Assembly: GCA_031262135.1 (NCBI GenBank)
Contig: JAISIG010000048.1
Span: 1 to 7,760, forward strand
Reading direction: 5' to 3'
DNA length: 7,760 bases
Origin: Endomicrobium sp.
GTDB lineage: Bacteria; Elusimicrobiota; Endomicrobiia; Endomicrobiales; Endomicrobiaceae
Below the pieces are notes generated by a model, which saw only the letters and a list, made by a program, of their open reading frames with translations, did no database searches and had not been told where the DNA came from. The translations under genes and the position numbers were made by a program. How positions within the stretch are numbered: position 1 is the stretch's first letter; each line of letters opens with the position of its first letter. This document shows positions 1 to 6,064 of this stretch, in pieces.

Positions 1-81
1 AAAAGCTTTATATATTAACTCATATATATTTTGTTTAGATAAATCATCAATTGATAGCAAATGCTTTGCCTTAGTTTTCAT
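1..81 (-). CDS. pyrB: Carbamoyltransferase N-terminus, probably aspartate carbamoyltransferase (partial, runs off left edge)
   Basis: Only the first 27 codons are in the window, read leftward from an ATG at 81-79. They include KHLLSIDDLSKQNIYELIYK (residues 7-26), which matches the start of bacterial aspartate carbamoyltransferases (pattern K/R-H-L/I-L/I-S-I-x-D-L-S, then a helix ending x-A-x-x-F). ATCase joins carbamoyl phosphate and aspartate, the committed step of pyrimidine synthesis, in the cytoplasm. Ornithine carbamoyltransferase (argF) has a related N-terminus and cannot be excluded, but its usual start reads less like this. The carbamoyl-phosphate site (STRTR-type motif) lies outside the window. 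The gene follows the DUF4416 gene on the same strand after 39 bases, so the two are probably co-transcribed. No clear Shine-Dalgarno sequence precedes the ATG. The family call is fairly sure; pyrB over argF is inference. Confidence 0.68.
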   Translation of the reverse strand, partial: MKTKAKHLLSIDDLSKQNIYELIYKAF

Positions 82-120
82 TTTACACTATATATTGCTT
101 TTAATATTTTATTAAATAAA

Positions 121-651
121 TTAAACATTCAATTTTTTTAATAATTTATTACGTATGATGGAAAAGAAATTCATTGCTATCGAAGTACGATAATCTTTAT
201 ATGTCCATTCTAATGGACTAAATGATTTATTTTTATATAACATTGAAATCTCTCCATATATGCCATCGGATAAATATATCATATGAATATAATTTTTTGT
301 AGTAACTAGAATAACAGAAGCTAAAGTAACATAACCTGGATCAATATTAATAGTTCGTTTCTTGTGAACACTTAGTTCTTTTTCAATACAGTTTGTTATA
401 TGTTTGATCTTTGATATAGAAGATGCATAAATTAATTTTTCAAACGAAACCCAGCATCTAAATAAATTATCTCCTAATTCGACATTATAATATTTAGTAA
501 AATTAAATTCAACCATTTTGCTTTGAAAATCCAATGGCCCAAAATTTTCTTTCAGTTTATACAATGCCAGCTGAAAAACATCATAATCAACAGAAAAAAT
601 TAAGCCACAGAACAACTTGCACTCATATCGTATATTTTTAATTATACCCAT
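121..651 (-). CDS. DUF4416 family protein, function unknown
   Basis: The 176-residue product matches DUF4416, a bacterial family with no established role that I know of. The diagnostic part is at residues 97-156: KKRTINIDPGYVTLASVIL, then TTKNYIHMIYLSDGIYGEIS and FSPLEWTYKDYRT. These fit the family pattern R-x-(V/I)-N-(I/L)-D-P-G-Y, T-K-N-x-x-H-x-I-Y-L-x-x-G-I-Y-x-E and W-T-Y-x-D-Y. An earlier block, EFNFTKYYNVELG (48-60), fits the F-x-F-T-x-Y-Y-x-x-E-(M/L)-G segment. Length is normal for the family and the gene looks intact. There is no signal peptide or membrane segment, so the protein is probably cytosolic. The ATG at 651-649 is used; it lacks a Shine-Dalgarno sequence, and a TATAAT lies only 12 bases upstream on the minus strand. 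It precedes the carbamoyltransferase gene by 39 bases. The family call is confident; no function should be inferred. Confidence 0.87.
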   Translation of the reverse strand: MGIIKNIRYECKLFCGLIFSVDYDVFQLALYKLKENFGPLDFQSKMVEFNFTKYYNVELGDNLFRCWVSFEKLIYASSISKIKHITNCIEKELSVHKKRTINIDPGYVTLASVILVTTKNYIHMIYLSDGIYGEISMLYKNKSFSPLEWTYKDYRTSIAMNFFSIIRNKLLKKLNV

Positions 652-1369
652 ATTGCTATATAAATTATATTTTCTTAACTATGAACTAAGTTATTTTAAT
701 ACAAAATTAGTAAATTGTAAACTGTGTTTAGTCGTTTTTTTTACTTTACATAGTGCTTAAGTATACATTAATTAAATCTGTTGTAAATTTTCCTGGGATA
801 AATAGAAGTCTGTAAATATTCTTTGTAAATTCTTTATCAATAATTCTGATGGTTTATAATTACTACCTTTCACTACCATATCTGTTTATATTTTTCTTAA
901 ATAGATTATAGGAATGTGCTAATTAAAAATAACTGATAATTGACAGGTTTTGGAGTTATAATAATTTTAACTTTTTTCTTTTATTTACAACTATAGTTTA
1001 CTTATTTTGAGACAAGGTAAAGTTTCATTAGAATTAATTTCAAAAATGAGTATATCTTATAATTTTTTTAGACTTATTAAGTAAATTAGTATGTCTTATA
1101 TGTAGTGAATTGAAATTCAATTTGTAAAAACAATTATTCTACCAGATTTTGATGTTTTTTACTAATTTACATAAAGATTTAACAGATAATATTTTATCTT
1201 TTATAATTAATTATCATCAATAAAAAATTACCTACATAAATCTAAAATTTAATTAACAACATGTATTTCTATAAGAAATATAGAACAAATTAATTTTTTT
1301 GCCAGTTATTTATTCTCTTTCAAATAACATGTAATATAAATTATATTATTAGCTAAATACTTATACTGA
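652..1369. other. Gap of 718 bases with no supported gene, possibly decayed coding DNA
   Basis: This stretch lies between rlmB and the DUF4416 gene, both on the minus strand. It is as AT-rich as the rest and shows no tRNA-like, rRNA-like or GC-rich structured segment. Several short open stretches occur. The best minus-strand one is 879-772 (35 codons from an ATG, protein-like composition, starting MVVKGSNYKPSELL). Minus-strand fragments of 20-32 codons separated by stops cover about 1047-1210. A 20-codon hydrophobic stretch lies on the plus strand at 849-911. At this base composition, stop-free runs of about 35 codons are expected by chance in a region this long, so none is called a gene. The gap is unusually long for this tightly packed window, so a heavily eroded minus-strand gene is plausible but unproven. 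Confidence 0.5.
1077..1174. repeat. Imperfect inverted repeat, 15-base arms about 68 bases apart
   Basis: The arm at 1077-1091 (TTAAGTAAATTAGTA) is the reverse complement of 1160-1174 (TACTAATTTACATAA) at 14 of 15 positions, with an unbroken 11-base core (1081-1091 with 1160-1170). A separate 15-base palindrome, AATTGAAATTCAATT, sits between the arms at 1108-1122. Both are almost pure A/T and lie in the non-genic gap. Neither looks like an intrinsic terminator: there is no GC-rich stem, and the loop of the long repeat is too large. In DNA this AT-rich such a match can arise by chance, so a function is not claimed. Confidence 0.35.
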
Positions 1370-2137
1370 TTAAATTACTGGTTTCTTTTGTTTTGAGATT
1401 TCGTACAAAATAATAGCAGATGCACATGATACATTTAATGAAGTTATTTGACTGTTGTATTGTGAAATAGATATAAGTTTATCACACTGTTTTTTTGTTG
1501 AAAAATGTATCCCATGATTTTCGTTACCTAATATTATTACCAAAGGAAAATAAAGTTTTATATTGTTGATTTCTTCATATTTACCAATAACAGTTCCAAT
1601 TACAAAAAATCCATTGGCTTTTAGAACTTTTATTGAATGATTAATGTTAATAATTTTTGAAATTAAGATATGTTCTGTTGCTCCAACTGATACTTTAACT
1701 ACAGTTTCATTAATACTAGCATTATTCCTTTTAGGAATAATAATACCATGTACCCCAAAAGCAACACAATTTCTAATAATAGCTCCTAAATTATGAGGAT
1801 CTGTTATTCCATCTGAAATAACTAATATAGGGTATTTAGCGTATTTCTTTACCCTAGTAATTAGATCAGTCAAATTTAAATATTGTATATTTGATATTTG
1901 TGCAATAATGCCTTGAGATTTTTTATACAATTGAGTTCCTATAAGTTTCTTATTGTTTCTATATATATTAATTCCCCTTTTTTTTGCAATTTTAATAATA
2001 CTTTCAACTATTTTCCCTTGAGCAATATTATTTAAAATTATTATTTTTGTTATTGTACGTTTATTGGCTTGTAAGGCTTCCAATACAGAATGTTTGCCAT
2101 AAATAATATTTTCCTTAGAACATGTTTTTAAACTCAT
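1370..2137 (-). CDS. rlmB: 23S rRNA 2'-O-ribose methyltransferase RlmB-type (SpoU/TrmH family)
   Basis: The 255-residue protein has the two-part architecture of RlmB. An N-terminal RNA-binding domain (about 9-80, starting IIYGKHSVLEAL) is followed by a SPOUT methyltransferase domain (about 100-250). The three SpoU motifs are present. Motif 1 is SDGITDPHNLGAIIRN (108-123), with Asn116 and Arg122 spaced as in E. coli RlmB N108 and R114. Motif 2 is LVIILGNENHGI (199-210), with Glu206. Motif 3 is ITSLNVSCASAI (231-242), with Ser233 and Asn235. Family knowledge: RlmB uses S-adenosylmethionine to methylate the 2'-O of G2251 in the peptidyl-transferase P-loop of 23S rRNA. The start overlaps the cysS stop as ATGA (2137-2134), implying translational coupling. 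A related tRNA or rRNA Gm methyltransferase is the alternative, but the N-terminal domain favours RlmB. The gene ends on TAA and looks intact. Confidence 0.88.
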   Translation of the reverse strand: MSLKTCSKENIIYGKHSVLEALQANKRTITKIIILNNIAQGKIVESIIKIAKKRGINIYRNNKKLIGTQLYKKSQGIIAQISNIQYLNLTDLITRVKKYAKYPILVISDGITDPHNLGAIIRNCVAFGVHGIIIPKRNNASINETVVKVSVGATEHILISKIININHSIKVLKANGFFVIGTVIGKYEEINNIKLYFPLVIILGNENHGIHFSTKKQCDKLISISQYNSQITSLNVSCASAIILYEISKQKKPVI

Positions 2138-3570
2138 TTATTATAACTTTTTTTGATTAAAATAGAATTTCCATCAGATGTATCTATTATGTTATAACCA
2201 TGATCCTGAAGTAACTTTTTGATTTGATCTGATCTTTTCCAATTTTTGTTTTTTCTTGCAATTTGCCTTTCTTTTAACAATATTCGTAAATCCATATTTT
2301 CATTTTCAGAAAAATCTACCAATGCTAATCCCAAAGATTTATAACTAAATTCTTTGAATAATTTCTTTAACTGATAAAGTCTTTGTATTGAAGCACTAAA
2401 CAAATCATTTAGTGTAATATTTTTTAGTACATGTAGATATGACAATGCTTGTTCTGAATTAAAATTATTATCTAAAGCATTTAAAAATTTAATTTTTAAA
2501 TCTATTAAATCAGCATCTACAATTTCTGTTTTAATAGTATTACACTTCTTTTTTACTAATAATATATTATTTATTTTACAAAGTAATTTCGTGTAACTTT
2601 CATTTAAGCCGTACATTGATTGTTTTGCCATTGTCATAATACTAGTAGAATACCTTAATGGCTTAGAATAATGTTGTGTCAGTAAACAGTAACGTATAGT
2701 ATTAGCATCATATTTAGTAAATAGATCCTCTAGTGTGACAAAATTATTTAGTGATTTAGACATTTTATCACCATCTATAGTAACAAATCCAGAATGAATC
2801 CAAAATTTTGCAAATTGTTTGTTATTTCTTGCTTCACTTTGAGCAATTTCATTCTCATGATGTGGAAATATTAAATCATTACCTCCTCCATGGATATCTA
2901 TTGTACTACCTAAATATTTAAATGCTAAAACTGAACATTCTATGTGCCATCCCGGACGTCCTTTCCCCCATGGACTGTTCCATATAAATTCCTTAGGATC
3001 AGATTGTTTGCTATCTTTCCATAAAACGAAATCACGTACTTCTCTTTTATTAATATTAACTTTGTTTATTATATTTAAATGATTACTAGTAATATGTCTA
3101 TTTGATAATTTCCCATATGTGGGAAATTTCTTTATACAGAAGTATACACTATTATTGCTAATATAAGCATATCCTTTTCTTATAAGACTTTCAATGAATT
3201 GAATTATATCTGTAATCACATTTGTAACACATGGATATTTATTTGCTCGTAGAATATTTAATTTATCAGTATAATTAAAGTATTCTTTTATATATTGTTT
3301 TGTTAAATCTATCGGATTAATATTTTTAGCAGTAGATACTCTAATAATTTTATCATCAACATCTGTAAAATTCTGTATATGTTTTACTAAATATCCCCTA
3401 TTACATAGATGTCTTTTTATTATATCAAAGACTATATATGTTCTTGCATGACCTAAATGTATATTAGAGTAAGGAGTAACCCCACAAATATACATGCTAA
3501 GTGGTTTATTTTTAGATTCTATTAATACTTGTTTGCATTGACCTAATGTATTATATATTTTGATTGACAT
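2134..3570 (-). CDS. cysS: Cysteinyl-tRNA synthetase
   Basis: This class I aminoacyl-tRNA synthetase charges tRNA-Cys with cysteine using ATP in the cytoplasm, and is essential. The 478-residue length is typical. The N-terminus (IYNTLGQ...MYICGVTPY) and the ATP signature HLGH (38-41, the HIGH motif) are clear. The second signature KMSKS is at 269-273. The four zinc ligands expected from the E. coli enzyme are all present: Cys29, Cys212 (in GWHIECS), His237 and Glu241 (in FPHHENEIAQSEA). The C-terminal anticodon-binding part keeps the ERQIARKNKNWKRSDQIKKL block (434-453) followed by a DTSDGNSI segment. The ATG at 3570-3568 gives the standard start. No Shine-Dalgarno sequence is visible. The stop is TGA inside an ATGA overlap with rlmB; all tryptophans are TGG. 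It is the first gene of the leftward unit, divergent from cls across 93 bases. Confidence 0.97.
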   Translation of the reverse strand: MSIKIYNTLGQCKQVLIESKNKPLSMYICGVTPYSNIHLGHARTYIVFDIIKRHLCNRGYLVKHIQNFTDVDDKIIRVSTAKNINPIDLTKQYIKEYFNYTDKLNILRANKYPCVTNVITDIIQFIESLIRKGYAYISNNSVYFCIKKFPTYGKLSNRHITSNHLNIINKVNINKREVRDFVLWKDSKQSDPKEFIWNSPWGKGRPGWHIECSVLAFKYLGSTIDIHGGGNDLIFPHHENEIAQSEARNNKQFAKFWIHSGFVTIDGDKMSKSLNNFVTLEDLFTKYDANTIRYCLLTQHYSKPLRYSTSIMTMAKQSMYGLNESYTKLLCKINNILLVKKKCNTIKTEIVDADLIDLKIKFLNALDNNFNSEQALSYLHVLKNITLNDLFSASIQRLYQLKKLFKEFSYKSLGLALVDFSENENMDLRILLKERQIARKNKNWKRSDQIKKLLQDHGYNIIDTSDGNSILIKKSYNK

Positions 3571-3613
3571 AATTAGATAAAATATAATTATATGATAATT
3601 TGATTCATATTTT

Positions 3614-3642
3614 TTAACTTATAATATGTATTATTATATAAT
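3614..3642 (+). promoter_or_regulatory. Candidate sigma-70-type promoter for cls and downstream genes
   Basis: TTAACT (3614-3619, four of six matches to TTGACA) is followed after 17 bases by a perfect TATAAT (3637-3642). The predicted start point, near 3649, leaves a leader of about 15 bases to the TTG at 3664 or 27 bases to the ATG at 3676. Placement and spacing are right for the rightward unit. Several other TATAAT-like strings occur nearby, so confidence is limited. Confidence 0.32.
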
Positions 3643-3657
3643 ATATGTTAAAATCAA
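3630..3657 (-). promoter_or_regulatory. Candidate cysS-rlmB promoter (weak)
   Basis: On the minus strand, TTGATT (3657-3652, four of six matches to TTGACA) is followed after 16 bases by AATAAT (3635-3630, five of six matches to TATAAT). This would give a leader of about 50 bases before cysS. Such near-matches are frequent at this A/T content, so this is only the best candidate in the divergent region, and it overlaps the candidate for cls. Confidence 0.2.
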
Positions 3658-3663
3658 AAAATA

Positions 3664-5112
3664 TTGACTTTAATCATGCATTTTATTATTACTTTAATAC
3701 ATGTTGTATTGGCTATTATAATTACTATCCATATTTTATTGTATAAAGAAGATGTAAAAAGTTCGCTTAACTGGATAGCTTTAGTTTTTTTATCTCCATT
3801 TCTTGGAACAATGTTGTATATTGTATTTGGAACCAACAAAGTGAAACGTAAAGGAATGCTGTTAAAACAATATATTAATCATCACATTAACAGTGTTTCA
3901 GCAGGTGGGTTATATAACAATACTAAAAAAAAAACAAATACTTTGTTCTCTAGATATAAACAATTTATAATGTTTGGATATAACGTTTATCCACAACGTT
4001 TTACTTTTATAAATCAAATATCCCCTCTTCAAAATGGCGTAGAAGCTTATCCAGCTATGTTAAATAGTATGCTAAACGCAAAATTTGAAGTTTTAATTTT
4101 AAGTTATATCTTTGATTATGATATTGAAACAAAGAAATTTTTAGATGTTTTTAAATTATTAATAAAAAAAGGAATTAAAATTAAAGTTTTAGTTGATGGA
4201 GTCGGAACTTTTAAATTGTTTCACTCTTCTATAGAAAAACAGCTTGCTAAGATAAATGGTTTAGAATATGGGATATTCTTACCACCTCATATCCCAATAT
4301 CTTTACCTTTCGTTAATTTCAGAAACCATAGAAAGATAATGATTATTGATAGAACAATAGCTTTCCTTGGAAGTATGAATTTATCTAAAAATAATGTTTT
4401 AATACATGACATAAAAAATGGAGTAATTGATATAACATTTAAAATTCAAGGGCAGGTCATAGATCAGTTACTGAAAGTTTTTAGGAATGATTGGGAGTTT
4501 GCAAATAAAATGCCTTGTAAATTACTTAGTTATAATAAAAAGATACAAGATTTACAAGGCGAAACAATGCCAGCAAGGATCATTTCGAGTGGCCCTAATA
4601 GTAAAATTGATAAAATAGAATTTATAATTCATGGCGCTATTAATATGGCTCAAAGAAAAATCACCATAGTAACACCATATTTTTTACCAGAGACAAATAT
4701 ATTAACTGCTATTAAAATGGCTGCTATGAGAAAAGTAAGTGTAGAACTTATTGTTCCAGAACATAGTGATTGTCACATTATAGATTGGGCTAGAGAGTCA
4801 AATTTTTTAAATTTAATTATTAGTGGTGTTAAAATTTATCGTACTTTACCACCATTTGATCACAGTAAAATTTTTATAGTAGACGATGAATGGATATTTG
4901 TTGGTTCAGCAAATTGGGATGTAAGGAGTTTTAAATTACATTTTGAAACAAATATAGAACTTTTTAGTCATGATTTAGCAATAATATTGAATAAGATTAT
5001 AGATAAAAAAAAACAACAAGCCCAACTAGTCAGTATCTATGAATGTAAAAATATTACATTCCTCAAAAAACTTAGAAATAATGCTGCTAGATTAATTACT
5101 CCATATGGATAA
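3664..5112 (+). CDS. cls: Cardiolipin synthase (two-HKD phospholipase D superfamily)
   Basis: Cardiolipin synthase of this type condenses two phosphatidylglycerols into cardiolipin and glycerol in the inner membrane. The 482-residue protein starts with two hydrophobic segments (about 5-27 and 36-56) joined by the typical N-terminal motif KEDVKSSLNWIALVFLSPFLG. The two catalytic HKD motifs follow: H222-x-K224-x4-D229, with GSMN at 236-239, and H400-x-K402-x4-D407, with GSANWDVRSF at 414-423. The C-terminus (ARLITPYG) resembles the family ending A-x-L-x-S/T-P. The longest frame opens on TTG at 3664. An in-frame ATG at 3676 would remove four residues and start directly before the membrane helix; it is equally or more likely, since neither start has a Shine-Dalgarno sequence. 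The gene is first in a rightward unit, 13 bases before the PD-(D/E)XK gene. No truncation or missing catalytic residue is seen. Confidence 0.93.
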   Translation: MTLIMHFIITLIHVVLAIIITIHILLYKEDVKSSLNWIALVFLSPFLGTMLYIVFGTNKVKRKGMLLKQYINHHINSVSAGGLYNNTKKKTNTLFSRYKQFIMFGYNVYPQRFTFINQISPLQNGVEAYPAMLNSMLNAKFEVLILSYIFDYDIETKKFLDVFKLLIKKGIKIKVLVDGVGTFKLFHSSIEKQLAKINGLEYGIFLPPHIPISLPFVNFRNHRKIMIIDRTIAFLGSMNLSKNNVLIHDIKNGVIDITFKIQGQVIDQLLKVFRNDWEFANKMPCKLLSYNKKIQDLQGETMPARIISSGPNSKIDKIEFIIHGAINMAQRKITIVTPYFLPETNILTAIKMAAMRKVSVELIVPEHSDCHIIDWARESNFLNLIISGVKIYRTLPPFDHSKIFIVDDEWIFVGSANWDVRSFKLHFETNIELFSHDLAIILNKIIDKKKQQAQLVSIYECKNITFLKKLRNNAARLITPYG

Positions 5113-5125
5113 AATTGATTATTAA

Positions 5126-6013
5126 ATGAAAAACATTAAACATAGCAATAAAGATACAATTAAAAAATTAGGTTGGTCTTTTTCTAGATATGATGTATTC
5201 ATAAATTGTAAAAGGAAATACTTCTATGACTATTATAGCAAATTTGACAAAGAAATTTCCTATGATAAAATACAAATGCTTAAGAATTTGACTTCTAAAA
5301 CACTAATAGTTGGGAATACCATTCATATAATTATAAAAAAATTACTGAGTAGATACCAAATAACTAGAAAACCACTTAATATAAACAAATTATTTCAGTA
5401 CTCATTTAATATAATTCGAAAAAATTCTTTAAATAAAACGTTTTTCGAGACATATTATAATTCTGAACGAATTAATTTAATGGATATCTATATAAAAGTT
5501 AAACATTGTTTATATAATTTGATCAATAGCAATAGATTCAAATGGATTATAAGTAATCCAAATATCATAGCTCAAAATTCTAGATGGATTATAGATCCTG
5601 ATGGATATGGAGAGGCCATAATAAATAATTATAAAGTTTTTTGCAAAGTAGATTTTCTATTTCCTTTAAATAATAAAATATATATTATAGATTGGAAAAC
5701 AGGAAAGCAACACAAGCAGAAGCATAAAAGACAATTAATCATGTATTCATTGTGGGCACATAAATATATGAATACATTAGTGGAAGATATTGTCCCTAAA
5801 ATTGTTTATTTGTTTCCATGTTACAATGAATATACAATTTTAATATGTGATGAATTTGTACATGATTTTATGAATCTTATTAAATACGAAACTAATCATA
5901 TGTATCAGTACTTAACTGATATAGATAATAATATCCCAAAATCCAAAGATAATTTTACAAAAACTACTAATACATTTTATTGTAAGTATTGTAATTACAG
6001 GGCGATTTGTTAA
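5126..6013 (+). CDS. Stand-alone PD-(D/E)XK nuclease with AddB/Cas4-like Fe-S cysteines
   Basis: The 295-residue protein has the RecB-type nuclease motifs in order. An N-terminal WSFSRYDVFINCKRKYFYDY block (17-36) contains Cys28. GNTIHIIIKKLL (63-74) contains the motif I His67. KVDFLFP has Asp176, IIDWKTGK has Asp189 and Lys191 (the catalytic D-x-K), and RQLIMYSLWA has Gln203 and Tyr207 (the Q-x-x-x-Y motif). The C-terminus ends in C286-x2-C289-x5-C295. One N-terminal cysteine plus a C-terminal C-x2-C-x5-C is the arrangement that binds a 4Fe-4S cluster in AddB- and Cas4-type nucleases. A DNA exonuclease role in repair or recombination is therefore likely. No helicase domain, Cas gene or CRISPR array is present, so a Cas4 role is unsupported. 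The substrate is unknown. It starts 13 bases after cls and 51 before rmuC, which suggests co-expression. Confidence 0.82.
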   Translation: MKNIKHSNKDTIKKLGWSFSRYDVFINCKRKYFYDYYSKFDKEISYDKIQMLKNLTSKTLIVGNTIHIIIKKLLSRYQITRKPLNINKLFQYSFNIIRKNSLNKTFFETYYNSERINLMDIYIKVKHCLYNLINSNRFKWIISNPNIIAQNSRWIIDPDGYGEAIINNYKVFCKVDFLFPLNNKIYIIDWKTGKQHKQKHKRQLIMYSLWAHKYMNTLVEDIVPKIVYLFPCYNEYTILICDEFVHDFMNLIKYETNHMYQYLTDIDNNIPKSKDNFTKTTNTFYCKYCNYRAIC

Positions 6014-6050
6014 ATCCAATGATTAGATTTGTAATAATACAAAATTCCTT

Positions 6051-6054
6051 GGAG
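6051..6054 (+). promoter_or_regulatory. Shine-Dalgarno sequence of rmuC
   Basis: GGAG lies 10 bases before the ATG at 6065 and supports that start. It is the only good Shine-Dalgarno match seen before any gene in the window; the other starts are preceded by A/T-only or nearly A/T-only leaders. Confidence 0.5.
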
Positions 6055-6064
6055 TGTTAAATTT

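Noticed and set aside
849..911. Short hydrophobic plus-strand frame (20 codons)
   Set aside because: It is antisense to the equally weak minus-strand frame at 772-879, has no ribosome site, and is well within chance length.
940..962. TTGACA (940-945) and TATAAT (957-962) as a promoter
   Set aside because: Both hexamers are perfect, but they are only 11 bases apart, too close for a sigma-70-type promoter, and no gene follows on that strand.
1332..1348. Palindrome TAATATAA-A-TTATATTA as an rlmB terminator
   Set aside because: The stem is pure A/T with a one-base centre, so it cannot form a stable terminator hairpin; no other intrinsic terminator was seen.
3654..3839. Open frame of 61 codons on the minus strand
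   Set aside because: It is antisense to the first part of cls, whose membrane helices and family motif are clear. The translation resembles no family.
5126..6013. Cas4 of a CRISPR system
   Set aside because: The motifs fit Cas4-like nucleases broadly, but there is no other cas gene or repeat-spacer array in the window, and the neighbours are housekeeping or repair genes.
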